Positions 16,869 to 26,657 of a stretch of DNA of 64,000 nucleotides are shown piece after piece. The stretch covers positions 186,001 to 250,000 of the forward strand of contig JACKMU010000007.1 of NCBI GenBank assembly GCA_024235215.1, written 5' to 3'. Below the pieces are notes generated by a model. It ran no database searches. It saw nothing but the letters and a program-made list of their open reading frames with translations, and was not told the DNA's origin. Position numbers and translations under genes: made by a program. Origin of the DNA: Chromatiaceae bacterium (GTDB lineage Bacteria; Pseudomonadota; Gammaproteobacteria; Chromatiales; Chromatiaceae). Within the stretch, counting starts at the first letter, position 1. Each line of letters starts with the position of its first letter.

Positions 16869-19628
16869 ATGGACACATCAAGGGCCCTATTGACTTCAAT
16901 TCTACTCTTCTCCCTGATGTCAACTCACGCGGCGGTGGAGAATAAGTACCTGAAAGAAGCAAAGGAGTATCTGCAGCAAGGAGAAACACAGGCGGCGGTC
17001 ATCGAACTGAAGAATGCGCTGCAGCAGGATCCGGCCAACATCGAAGCCAGACTGCTCCTCGGAAAACTCTATCTTCAGTCTGGCGATGGCGCTTCGGCGG
17101 AGAAGGAGATAGAGCGCGCAATACGGCTTGATGCGGATAAAGCACTGTGGCAGGTAGAGTTGGGTAAAGCTTATCTACTGCAGAATAAATTCAAAGAGAT
17201 CATCAATTCGATTGAGTCGGACACAGCACTCTCCGGAGAGATCCAGGCAGAGGTATACAACCTGCGTGGTCGGGCCTACCTGGCAACCGGAGCGCATGCC
17301 GATGCCCAAGAGGCATTTCAGCAGGCACTCGCTCAGCGTCCCGGTGATGAGGTCGCAGAACTTGGCTTGATTCAGGTGACGATTCTATCCGGTGATCGGC
17401 AGACTGGTGAACCACAACTCGACAGCTTCCTGGAGAAGTTTCCCGATAACATAGAAGGACGTCTTCTGCGTGGCGAGCTGTTAAGGCAAAGCAAGCAGAA
17501 CGACCGGGCGATGGCAGATTACAATTACGTCCTTGACAAGAGTCCTGGCAATCTGCGTGCTCTACTGGGTCGAACGACACTCTATCTGCTGTTGGCAAAC
17601 CATGACGCAGCCGCAAAAGACTTGGAAGCGCTTGCCAAGATCGCACCGACCAGTCCATTGGTACAGTATCTGCAAGCTGTATTCAACTTTCAACAGGGAA
17701 AACTGGAACAGGCCGAGGAACTTCTGGTAAAGGTTCTCAACCAGGCACCCAACCATACTCAGAGTCAGCTGATCTATGGTGCAATCCTATTTCGCAAAGG
17801 TGAATATGTAGCTGCTGATGAGTACCTCTCACGCGCACTGGCCATGCTTCCCGGACATCTCCAAACGATCAAACTGGTTGCTGCAGTGAAAATCAAGCTG
17901 CGCCAGTTCGATCAGGCGATTTCTGTGCTTGAGGCTGGTTTGAAGGATCACCGGGACGATGCTCAGTTGCGCGTCATGCTCGGCAATGTCTTTCTACAAA
18001 CAGGGCGATTTGAGGAGGGCTCAGAACTGCTCGCCAAAGCAGTGGAACAGATGCCTGATCAAGCAGCGCTGCGCACCCAGCTGGCTTTTGGACTGCTTGC
18101 CCAGGGGGAGACCAAGAACGCGATAGATGAGTTACAGTCCGCGGTGGATTTGGGGCAAGACCTGATCCAGGCGGACGTACTGCTGGTACTTTCTCATCTC
18201 AGGAACAAGGAGATTGAGCAAGCGTTGAAGGCAAGTCAGGCATTGGAACAGCGTTCTCCAGACAATCCGTTGGCTTACAATCTCTCTGGTCTGGCATGGA
18301 TGGCTTCCGGTGATGAAGCCAGTGCACGCGAGAAATTTTTGAAAGCGCTCGAATTGGATCCGATGTTTGTCACGGCGCATATAAATATTGCCCGAATCGA
18401 GCTGGGCCACAATCGCCTCGAAGAGACTGAAGTCCAGTTCAAGGCAGTCTTGGATAAGGTACCCAGCAATATTACCGCATTACTGGGCATGGCCGGTCTC
18501 GAAGCGCGCAGAAAAAATCGCGAAGGTATGTACGACTGGTTGATCAAAGCCCGCGATTTGAACCCCAATTCGAGTAAACCGGGTATTCTGCTCACCCAGT
18601 CCTATCTGCAGGATGGAGAGAACCTCAAAGCGCTACGAGCGGCGCGGGAGAGCGTGTCCAGTTTCCCAAACGATGCCGAGGTGCTGCAGGTATTGGGTAT
18701 AGCGCAGATAGCAACTGGAGAGGTAAACAGCGCTATACAGAGTTTCCGGCAACTGGTGGAGGTCAATAAGAGCCCGCAAACGCTGACTCAGCTGGCCAAT
18801 ACGCTGAAACGCATCGATAATTACAGCGAGGCTCGGATAAATCTGTCGCTCGCTTTGCAAATCGATCCGAACTATCTGCCAGCGTTGACTTCACTCGGGG
18901 ATGTTGCCTTCAAAGAAGGTGAATTAACCGAGACGCAGGAGATCGCGAAGCGTATCCAGCGTGAATATCCTGACCAGAGCATTGGTTATCAAATGGAGGC
19001 AGCAGGACTGCTAAAACAGAATCAGTCGGAACCGGCGATCGGACTGCTGGAGCGGGCATATCAACTGCAGCCAACAGCCCAACTTGCGTTGCAACTTTCG
19101 CGGCTGCACCATTTGAATGGCGCTACGCAAAAAAGTCTGGACCAGCTCAGTGACTGGCTGCAGAAACAGCCAGCGGATGTGGAAGTCAGATCGGTTTATG
19201 CCAATAGGTTACAGCAGTTGGGTGATATCGAGAAGGCCGCGTTGCAGTATGAAACCGTATTGCAGACAGCTCCTGATAATGTCACCGTACTGAACAACCT
19301 CGGGTGGATCTATCAGCAGCAGGGCGACCGCCGGGCGCTGGAGGTCGGAGGACGAGCCTTTCAACTGGCGCCGGAGAAACCGGAAATCGTCGATACCTAT
19401 GGTTGGATTCTGGTGAACTTTGGTGAAACACAGAAGGGCTTGGTCAGACTGAAAGAGGCGTTTGCAAAAATGCCGGATAATCCAGAAGTTGCCTATCATG
19501 TGGGTTATGCGTTGTCCAAGGCCGGGAACAATCAGGAGGCAAAGAAAGTGCTGATGCGTATCGTCAGAGACCACAAAGGCACCGGTTTTGCTGAGCAGGC
19601 GGAGAAGCTGCACGCTTCGCTCAAATAA
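16869..19628 (+). CDS. prsT: PEP-CTERM system TPR-repeat protein PrsT
   Basis: This large periplasmic or secreted TPR protein is the partner of the PEP-CTERM/exosortase polysaccharide system. The first 22 residues form a signal peptide ending at THA. The rest of the 919 residues is a long array of 34-residue TPR units (patterns such as A..EL..AL..DP.N..A). It follows prsR by 85 bases and could be co-transcribed. By analogy it may scaffold polysaccharide export. No exosortase gene or PEP-CTERM substrate is visible in the window. Confidence 0.88.
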   Translation: MDTSRALLTSILLFSLMSTHAAVENKYLKEAKEYLQQGETQAAVIELKNALQQDPANIEARLLLGKLYLQSGDGASAEKEIERAIRLDADKALWQVELGKAYLLQNKFKEIINSIESDTALSGEIQAEVYNLRGRAYLATGAHADAQEAFQQALAQRPGDEVAELGLIQVTILSGDRQTGEPQLDSFLEKFPDNIEGRLLRGELLRQSKQNDRAMADYNYVLDKSPGNLRALLGRTTLYLLLANHDAAAKDLEALAKIAPTSPLVQYLQAVFNFQQGKLEQAEELLVKVLNQAPNHTQSQLIYGAILFRKGEYVAADEYLSRALAMLPGHLQTIKLVAAVKIKLRQFDQAISVLEAGLKDHRDDAQLRVMLGNVFLQTGRFEEGSELLAKAVEQMPDQAALRTQLAFGLLAQGETKNAIDELQSAVDLGQDLIQADVLLVLSHLRNKEIEQALKASQALEQRSPDNPLAYNLSGLAWMASGDEASAREKFLKALELDPMFVTAHINIARIELGHNRLEETEVQFKAVLDKVPSNITALLGMAGLEARRKNREGMYDWLIKARDLNPNSSKPGILLTQSYLQDGENLKALRAARESVSSFPNDAEVLQVLGIAQIATGEVNSAIQSFRQLVEVNKSPQTLTQLANTLKRIDNYSEARINLSLALQIDPNYLPALTSLGDVAFKEGELTETQEIAKRIQREYPDQSIGYQMEAAGLLKQNQSEPAIGLLERAYQLQPTAQLALQLSRLHHLNGATQKSLDQLSDWLQKQPADVEVRSVYANRLQQLGDIEKAALQYETVLQTAPDNVTVLNNLGWIYQQQGDRRALEVGGRAFQLAPEKPEIVDTYGWILVNFGETQKGLVRLKEAFAKMPDNPEVAYHVGYALSKAGNNQEAKKVLMRIVRDHKGTGFAEQAEKLHASLK

Positions 19629-19657
19629 ACAGTACGAACCTATCGTCGCTCACGTCA

Positions 19658-19685
19658 TTCAGCCGCTCATTTCAGGGCGGCTGAA
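19658..19685. terminator. Hairpin between convergent prsT and queF
   Basis: A perfect 9-base stem (TTCAGCCGC/GCGGCTGAA) with a 10-base loop lies between the two convergent stops. There is no T-run on either side, so an intrinsic terminator role is uncertain. Confidence 0.35.
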
Positions 19686-19697
19686 CCATCAGCAATA

Positions 19698-20087
19698 TCA
19701 GGGCAGTGAAACCGGTTTTGCTGCCCGCCATTCAGTCAGGCTGTGTTCCACCACCACCTTGGTATAAATCCCTCCACGAACATTGAAATCAGCAGAGACG
19801 CGCATGAAGCGTGGTCGAGTAACCGCCACCAGATCATCCAGAATCTGGTTGGTCACTGCTTCATGGAAAGCCCCCTGATCGCGGAAGGACCAGATATAAT
19901 TTTTCAACGATTTCAACTCAACGCACAGCCGATCCGCAACATACTCCAGGGTAATCTCGGCAAAATCGGGTTGACCCGTTTTGGGGCAGAGGCAGGTAAA
20001 CTCGGGTATTCGGATGCGAATTGTGTAGTCGCGTTGTGGGTAAGGGTTGGCGAAGGTTTCAAGCAATTTACTTGGCTGGCTGGGCAT
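19698..20087 (-). CDS. queF: NADPH-dependent 7-cyano-7-deazaguanine reductase QueF
   Basis: QueF reduces the nitrile of preQ0 to the amine preQ1 in queuosine synthesis. The 129-residue protein is the short, single-domain type. The catalytic cysteine lies in CLCPKTGQPDF and the substrate/NADPH motif is ELKSLKNYIW; FHEAVTNQILDDL follows. It stands alone on minus, convergent to prsT and divergent to smc. Confidence 0.96.
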   Translation of the reverse strand: MPSQPSKLLETFANPYPQRDYTIRIRIPEFTCLCPKTGQPDFAEITLEYVADRLCVELKSLKNYIWSFRDQGAFHEAVTNQILDDLVAVTRPRFMRVSADFNVRGGIYTKVVVEHSLTEWRAAKPVSLP

Positions 20088-20292
20088 GATCAGGTTCTGC
20101 CTGAAGCAGATAACGGCGGCGAAAGCTTGATTATACGGAAGAACTGAACGGGTCAGAAGGAAAACCTGAACTGACTAATATAATTTCGTATAATAACACT
20201 ATATTACAATGTGTTATGTAATTAAATTAATGTTTATTTTAGGTTTTTTCAGTGCTTGTAACAGCGGCTTCCTCTCTGTATCTTAGCGGCCT
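20088..20292 (+). promoter_or_regulatory. AT-rich promoter region of smc
   Basis: The 205 bases before smc become AT-rich. Two TATAAT boxes occur at 20179-20184 and 20189-20194; the second has CTGAAC 17 bases upstream as a partial -35. Which box is used cannot be told from sequence alone. Confidence 0.4.
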
Positions 20293-23200
20293 ATGCGTCT
20301 AGAAAAGATAAAGCTTGCGGGATTCAAGTCGTTCGTCGACCCTACAACCGTTCCGTTGCCTGGAAACCTGGTTGGCGTGGTGGGACCGAACGGTTGTGGC
20401 AAGTCAAATGTAATCGATGCGGTTCGCTGGGTAATGGGCGAAAGTTCAGCGAAAATGCTGCGTGGTGAGTCGATGGCGGATGTCATCTTCAACGGTTCCA
20501 CATCACGTAAACCAGTCGGAACAGCCAATATAGAATTGGTGTTTGATAACACTGACGGTGCCGCCGGTGGCGAGTACGCACAGTACAACCACATCTCGGT
20601 CAAGCGTCAGGTCTCCCGCGATGGGCAGTCCAGTTATTTTATGAACGGGGTGCGCTGTCGGCGTCGAGATATCACTGATCTGTTTCTGGGAACCGGTCTG
20701 GGACCCAGAAGTTATTCGATCATTGAGCAAGGGATGATCTCGCGGCTCATCGAAGCCCGGCCTGAGGATCTGCGCGCTTTTTTGGAAGAGGCGGCCGGCA
20801 TCTCCAAATACAAAGAGCGACGCAGAGAAACTCAGAACCGAATCGATAATACGCGTGAAAATCTCAGTAGATTAAATGACCTACGCAATGAAATAGCAAA
20901 ACAGCTTGAACATCTGAAAAGACAAGCAGCCACTGCTGAGAAATACAAAGAGTATAAAACACTGGAGCGCAGGCTGCAGGCAGAGCTACTGGCGCTGCGC
21001 TGGCAGACGCTACACCAGGAACTCGACCAGCACGATCATGCCATCAGTGAACTGGATACCGCACTGGAAGCCGCGATTGCGAAGCAGCGACGTCTGGAGG
21101 CCGATATCGAACTTGAGCGGGAGCGGCACGTCGAAGCGAATGAGCAGTTCAATCAGATTCAAGGCGGCTACTATGCAGTAGGCAGTGAGGTGGCGCGGGT
21201 CGAGCAGGCGATTCAATTTGCCCGGGAGAGCAAAGCCCAACTGGAGCAGGATCTGCAGCAAACTGAAAATGCATGGCAGCAATCCAGCAATCACCAGCAG
21301 CAGGATCAGTCCAGACTGACAGAGGTAACTGCGGCATTGTTGGAACAGCAACCGCAGCTGGAGCATTTGCAGGAAATCGAGGAGAGTTTGGCTGAGCATC
21401 TGCAGGAGGCGGAGTCAGCGATGCATTCCTGGCAGGCGGAGTGGGAAAGATTCAATCACAATGCGGCTGAGCCGGCTCAAACAGCACAGGTCGAGCGTAC
21501 CCGCATCAATCATCAGGAACAGCAGGAACAGAGCCTGCTGCGACGCATCGAAAGACTGGATGAAGAGCTAACCCGGCTAAACCATCCGCAGCTGGCGCAA
21601 GAGATAGCCGACCTCTCCGATAGGGAGCACTCTCAGCAAGAGAGTATGCAACAACTGGATCAACAACTGGGGACTATCGCAGCACGCGTGGAAGAGTTGC
21701 GTGAGGAGAGTACCCTGCACAGTCAGGCGCTGGATTCGGCACGCGAGGAGTTGCAGCGGGCGAAAGGGCGACTGGCATCGCTGGAGGCGTTGCAGGAGGC
21801 GGCACTGGGAAAATCGGCTAACGTGGTCACCGAATGGCTCGATAAACAAGGCGTGTCCGAAGCCGCCAGGCTGGCACAGGTGATCGAGGTAGAAACCGGC
21901 TGGGAGAGGGCGGTTGAGTCAGTGCTTGGATTTCACCTCCAATCGGTCGGCGTTGATGGACTGGACCGATTCGCCCGGCGGCTCACTTCTCTTGAACCTT
22001 GCGCACTGGCGCTGCACGACACTTCAGGTGCGGCTCAACCGGTAACTGCCGCGCGCGGCGATAGCCTTGCCAGCCGGGTAAAGATGCCCTGGCCAATGCA
22101 CCAGATCCTGTTCGGAATATACACTGCCGAGGACCTGGAGGAGGCGATCTCCAGGCGCGGAGAGCTGGCACCAGGCGAGTCGGTTGTCACACCGGAGGGT
22201 ATCTGGCTGGGCGCAGGCTGGCTGCGTCTAAATCGGGCGGAAGAGGGAACGGCTGGTGTGCTCCATCGGGAGCAGGCGATCCGCGCACTGTCCAAGGAGA
22301 TCCTGCTGCTTTCGAACCGTGTAGAGGAGCAGAGCAGTTTGCTGGCGCAGGGGCGTACTCAGTTGCGGGAGAACGAACTCTCCCGTGACGCGCTGCAGGG
22401 GCAGTTCAACCAAGCCAACCGTCTACTTGGAGAGATTCGCTCAGCGCTCAGTGGCAAACGGGCCAGGGACGAACATCTGCGCAGCCGCAGTGAACATATC
22501 CTGGCCGAGCAAGCAGAGCTGACGCAGCAGATCCAGCAGGGTAAAAAAGCGCAGGAGCTTGCGCGCGAGAAACTATACGCCGCGTTGGAACTGATGGAAA
22601 CGTTGAGTGAGCGGCGCGAGACGTTGGTGCAGCAGCGCGACCGGCTTGGCGTCCGTTTGAAGCAGATCCGGGAAGAGGCGGTGCAACAGCGTACGGCAAC
22701 CCAGTCCCTGGCGTTGCAGGTCCAGTCCATGCGCACCTCAAGAGATTCTCTGCAGCAGAATCTCTCGCGCATGCAGGGGCAGATAGCCCATCTGCAGCAA
22801 CGGCGCGGCGAGCTGAAGCAGGCACTGAATGAGCGGAAGGCTCCGTTACTGGAACAGAGTGAAATTCTGGAAGAGCTGCTCTCCCGGCGGCTGGCAGTCG
22901 AGGCGGATTTGGCGCAGGCACGCAGTGTACTGGAGCAGATAGACAGCGGCTTGCGCCATCTGGAGCAGAGCCGGAACGGAGCCGAAATCAAAGTTCAGGA
23001 GCAGCGCAGCGCTTGCGACCAAGCACGTATGGCGCGCCAGGAGATCAAAATCCGCTGTGGTACGCTGGAGGAACAACTCGCTGAGAGTGGCTTTAAACCG
23101 AAACAGCTGTTTGATGAACTTCCTGTGGATGCAAACGTCGAAACCTGGCAAGAACAAGTGCAGCAGCTGGACACCAGGATTCGCCGTCTGGGGGCAATCA

Positions 23201-23802
23201 ATCTGGCTGCCATCGAGGAGTTTCAGGAGCAATCTGAACGTATGGTCTACCTGGATTCCCAGCATGCAGACATCACCGAATCACTGGAGACGTTGGAGAA
23301 TGCCATCCGCAAGATCGATCGGGAGACCCGCACTCGATTTAAAGAGACCTTCGACAAGGTGAATACCGGTCTGCAGGAGAAGTTTCCCCGACTGTTCGGT
23401 GGCGGGCATGCTTATCTCCAACTGTCCGGGGAAGATCTGCTGGATACCGGTGTGACGGTGATGGCGCGCCCGCCGGGAAAGCGCAACTCCAGTATTCAGC
23501 TGCTCTCCGGCGGAGAGAAGGCGCTGACTGCGGTTGCGCTCGTATTCGCGATATTTGAACTCAACCCGGCGCCATTCTGCATGCTGGATGAGGTGGATGC
23601 ACCACTGGATGATGCTAATGTCGGACGTTTTTGCGACATGGTAAAATCGATGTCGGATCGGGTACAGTTCATCTTTATCACCCACAGCAAGATAACCATG
23701 GAGATCGCTACGCATCTTATGGGTGTCACCATGAATGAACCTGGTGTCTCCCGCCTGGTTTCGGTAGATGTAGAGGAAGCCGCCCAGATGGCGACAATGT
23801 AA
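20293..23802 (+). CDS. smc: Chromosome segregation protein SMC
   Basis: SMC is the ATPase arm of the ScpAB-SMC condensin complex. The 1169-residue protein has Walker A GPNGCGKS at 31-38, two long coiled coils around a hinge (about 505-660) and a C-terminal head. The head contains the signature LLSGGEKALTA and Walker B CMLDEVDAPLDDAN. Length and architecture are complete. It is followed 12 bases later by zipA, the usual gammaproteobacterial order smc-zipA-ligA. scpA and scpB are not in the window. Confidence 0.98.
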   Translation: MRLEKIKLAGFKSFVDPTTVPLPGNLVGVVGPNGCGKSNVIDAVRWVMGESSAKMLRGESMADVIFNGSTSRKPVGTANIELVFDNTDGAAGGEYAQYNHISVKRQVSRDGQSSYFMNGVRCRRRDITDLFLGTGLGPRSYSIIEQGMISRLIEARPEDLRAFLEEAAGISKYKERRRETQNRIDNTRENLSRLNDLRNEIAKQLEHLKRQAATAEKYKEYKTLERRLQAELLALRWQTLHQELDQHDHAISELDTALEAAIAKQRRLEADIELERERHVEANEQFNQIQGGYYAVGSEVARVEQAIQFARESKAQLEQDLQQTENAWQQSSNHQQQDQSRLTEVTAALLEQQPQLEHLQEIEESLAEHLQEAESAMHSWQAEWERFNHNAAEPAQTAQVERTRINHQEQQEQSLLRRIERLDEELTRLNHPQLAQEIADLSDREHSQQESMQQLDQQLGTIAARVEELREESTLHSQALDSAREELQRAKGRLASLEALQEAALGKSANVVTEWLDKQGVSEAARLAQVIEVETGWERAVESVLGFHLQSVGVDGLDRFARRLTSLEPCALALHDTSGAAQPVTAARGDSLASRVKMPWPMHQILFGIYTAEDLEEAISRRGELAPGESVVTPEGIWLGAGWLRLNRAEEGTAGVLHREQAIRALSKEILLLSNRVEEQSSLLAQGRTQLRENELSRDALQGQFNQANRLLGEIRSALSGKRARDEHLRSRSEHILAEQAELTQQIQQGKKAQELAREKLYAALELMETLSERRETLVQQRDRLGVRLKQIREEAVQQRTATQSLALQVQSMRTSRDSLQQNLSRMQGQIAHLQQRRGELKQALNERKAPLLEQSEILEELLSRRLAVEADLAQARSVLEQIDSGLRHLEQSRNGAEIKVQEQRSACDQARMARQEIKIRCGTLEEQLAESGFKPKQLFDELPVDANVETWQEQVQQLDTRIRRLGAINLAAIEEFQEQSERMVYLDSQHADITESLETLENAIRKIDRETRTRFKETFDKVNTGLQEKFPRLFGGGHAYLQLSGEDLLDTGVTVMARPPGKRNSSIQLLSGGEKALTAVALVFAIFELNPAPFCMLDEVDAPLDDANVGRFCDMVKSMSDRVQFIFITHSKITMEIATHLMGVTMNEPGVSRLVSVDVEEAAQMATM

Positions 23803-23814
23803 CGAGTAGTATAG

Positions 23815-24627
23815 ATGGATGCCGACATACTCAGACTTGTGCTTTTTATCTCCGGGGTAGCCCTGATTCTGGGAATCTACTTCTGGGATAGACATAAAAA
23901 AATCAATGTCAGAATCAATGCGATTCATAAAGCTGAGCGGGAAAAGCGCGCGCAGGTGACCGACCAGGAAGTATCGGAAAAGCGCCAGGAACCGGTCTGG
24001 GACGGAGTCACATCAAACGAGCCGGCCCAGGTCGAGAACTACGACTTTAACGACAGATTGCGGGAGCTTAGCGAACTGGTTGAGCAGGAGCGTGGAATGG
24101 GTGGTTCCCGGCTGGATACAGCGACCACCGACGGTGTGATTAACCGAAAACGGAAACACTCCGATACATCCCAGCTCGAACACGCCGTCCCCGTTCCACA
24201 GAAGATAGTGCAGATCAACCTGCTGGCGCGGAACAAACAGCTCAACGGTGACGATTTGATGCGGGCAGCACGCGATCTACAGCTTGATCCAGGTGAAATG
24301 CAGATTTTCCACCGTTACCATGACAGAACCGGACACAAACAGAGCCTATTCAGCATGGCGAGCATGGTGGAACCGGGCACCTTTCCATTTCGCTCCATGG
24401 GCAATTTCAACACACCAGGTGTTACCCTCTTCGCTCAGCTGCCAGGTCCTCTCGATGGTATCGAAACATTCAATCAGATGCTTGCCGTAGCCCAGCGGTT
24501 GGGTGCTCTGCTTGATGCCGAGCTTCTCGACGAGACTCGCAGCGTATTGAGTCGTCAGACCATCGATCATATCCGTGAAGAGATCAGCGAGCATGGCCGG
24601 CTGGTACGGCTAGCAAGAAGCCGCTGA
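23815..24627 (+). CDS. zipA: Cell division protein ZipA
   Basis: ZipA anchors FtsZ to the inner membrane at the division site. The 270 residues consist of an N-terminal membrane helix (about 5-24), a charged linker (to about 130) and the C-terminal FtsZ-binding domain, which begins at VQINLLARNKQLNGDDL and contains SMASMVEPGTFPF. Its stop overlaps the ligA start by one base (TGATG). The ribosome site is weak. Confidence 0.95.
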   Translation: MDADILRLVLFISGVALILGIYFWDRHKKINVRINAIHKAEREKRAQVTDQEVSEKRQEPVWDGVTSNEPAQVENYDFNDRLRELSELVEQERGMGGSRLDTATTDGVINRKRKHSDTSQLEHAVPVPQKIVQINLLARNKQLNGDDLMRAARDLQLDPGEMQIFHRYHDRTGHKQSLFSMASMVEPGTFPFRSMGNFNTPGVTLFAQLPGPLDGIETFNQMLAVAQRLGALLDAELLDETRSVLSRQTIDHIREEISEHGRLVRLARSR

Positions 24628-26657
24628 TGCAAGTACCTTTGGCGACGTTGGAGCGCGTGCACGAGCTGCGCAACCAGATCGACCAGCACAACTATCACTA
24701 CTACGTGTTAGACGACCCGCTGATTCCCGACAGCGAATTCGACCGGCTGCTGAGTGAATTGCAGGAGCTTGAAGCGTGCTATCCGGAGCTGATTACACCA
24801 GACTCTCCAACCCAGCGGGTCGGTGCGCAACCGCTGGAATATTTTGCCGAGGTGCTCCACAAGGTACCTATGCTTTCGCTGAGCAACGCGTTGAATGACC
24901 AGGAGTTGGAGGATTTCGATCGACGAGTACGTGAGCGGCTCGAGGTAGCCTTTCCAATCATCTATGCAGCAGAACCCAAGCTGGATGGTCTAGCGGTCAA
25001 TCTGCGCTATGAATCAGGGGTACTGGTACAAGGCGCAACCCGGGGTGATGGCATTACAGGGGAGGATGTGACACAAAATGTTCGCACCATCCCATCTATT
25101 CCCCTGCGGCTGATGGGGAGTGGCTGGCCTGAGGTGCTGGAGGTCAGAGGCGAAGTCTATATGCCGACTGCTGGATTCAGAAAACTCAATCTGGATGCAT
25201 TGGCCAAAGGGGAGAAGACCTTCGCCAATCCACGCAATGCGGCGGCTGGCAGTCTGCGGCAGCTCGATTCCCGCATCACCACCCAGAGACCACTTGAATT
25301 TGTATGTTATGGTTTCGGTGAACTCTCCGGGGGTGATCTCGCCAGCACCCACAGCGCTGCTGTGCACAAAGTGGCCGCATGGGGGATGCCCATCTCTCCG
25401 GAACTGCAGTCAGTCGCGGGATTGAGCGGTTGTCGACGTTACTTTGACGCGATAAATGAACGCCGATTCGAACTGGATTACGAAATCGACGGAGTCGTGT
25501 TCAAGGTGGACAGCCTGCAGCATCAGCGCAGTCTCGGCACACTCTCCCGTGCGCCCCGCTGGGCGGTGGCAAGGAAATTTCCACCGCAGGAGGAGGCGAC
25601 CCGTCTGCTGGGCATAGATATTCAGGTTGGCAGAACGGGTGCCATCACTCCGGTTGCACGGCTGGAACCGGTCTCAGTGGCAGGAGTCACCGTGACCAAC
25701 GCCACACTGCACAACGCAGATGAGATTCGGCGCAAGGATATCCGGGTTGGAGACAGGGTGATCGTGCGTCGCGCGGGCGATGTGATCCCTCAGGTGGTGC
25801 GCGTGGTTCCGCAGGATAGCGGGACGCGCGAGCCCGAGTTTGTGATGCCGTCTCACTGTCCTGAGTGCCAGTCGGAGTTGATACGCGACGGTGACGGTGT
25901 GGTGCTGCGCTGCAGCGGCGGGCTCTTCTGTCCCGCCCAGCGTAAGGAGGCGATAAAGCACTTCGCGTCCAGACGTGCATTGGACATCGAGGGGCTGGGA
26001 GACAAGCTGGTCGATCAGCTGGTGGATAAGGGACTGGTTGAATCACCGGCAGATCTCTACCTGAAATTGAATCCGGAGCTGTTGGCCGGACTGGAGCGGA
26101 TGGGGCCGAAATCGGCCAAGAATCTCTGTGATGCGATCGAAAAAAGCAAGACTACCACGTTAGCACGATTCCTCTATGCGCTGGGCATTCGGGAAGTGGG
26201 GGAGAGCACAGCACACTCATTGGCAGGCTTTTTTGGGAATCTGCAAGCATTGACCACGGCCGAGCGGGAGACGCTGCTGCAGGTGCCTGATATCGGCCCA
26301 ATCGTGGCGGATCACCTGTACACTTTCTTTCGCCAGCAGCACAATCAGGAAGTGCTCGATGATCTGTTGGCTGCTGGCATCAGTTGGAAAGAGGTTGATC
26401 AACCAGAGGCCAAGCAGACACTGCTGGCGGGTAAAACCCTGGTGCTGACCGGAACACTGAGTCGCCCCAGGGCGGAGATCAAGGAGCAGCTGCAAGCGCT
26501 TGGCGCCAAAGTGAGCGGTAGCGTATCCGCCAAAACCGATTACTTGGTAGTAGGCACGGATGCCGGATCTAAACTGGATAAAGCGCAGAATCTGGGAGTC
26601 ACCGTGCTCGATGAATCGGGCCTAGAGGCGTTACTGAGATCCATAGGTGCCGCATGA
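24627..26657 (+). CDS. ligA: NAD-dependent DNA ligase LigA
   Basis: LigA seals nicks during replication and repair. The 676 residues contain an Ia domain (HNYHYYVLDDP), the adenylated lysine K118 in EPKLDG, and an OB domain. A four-cysteine zinc finger (CPEC ... LRCSGGLFC, about 409-432), helix-hairpin-helix repeats and a C-terminal BRCT domain (about 595-676) follow. Length is normal. It is translationally coupled to zipA upstream and overlaps the peptidase gene downstream (ATGA). Confidence 0.98.
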   Translation: MQVPLATLERVHELRNQIDQHNYHYYVLDDPLIPDSEFDRLLSELQELEACYPELITPDSPTQRVGAQPLEYFAEVLHKVPMLSLSNALNDQELEDFDRRVRERLEVAFPIIYAAEPKLDGLAVNLRYESGVLVQGATRGDGITGEDVTQNVRTIPSIPLRLMGSGWPEVLEVRGEVYMPTAGFRKLNLDALAKGEKTFANPRNAAAGSLRQLDSRITTQRPLEFVCYGFGELSGGDLASTHSAAVHKVAAWGMPISPELQSVAGLSGCRRYFDAINERRFELDYEIDGVVFKVDSLQHQRSLGTLSRAPRWAVARKFPPQEEATRLLGIDIQVGRTGAITPVARLEPVSVAGVTVTNATLHNADEIRRKDIRVGDRVIVRRAGDVIPQVVRVVPQDSGTREPEFVMPSHCPECQSELIRDGDGVVLRCSGGLFCPAQRKEAIKHFASRRALDIEGLGDKLVDQLVDKGLVESPADLYLKLNPELLAGLERMGPKSAKNLCDAIEKSKTTTLARFLYALGIREVGESTAHSLAGFFGNLQALTTAERETLLQVPDIGPIVADHLYTFFRQQHNQEVLDDLLAAGISWKEVDQPEAKQTLLAGKTLVLTGTLSRPRAEIKEQLQALGAKVSGSVSAKTDYLVVGTDAGSKLDKAQNLGVTVLDESGLEALLRSIGAA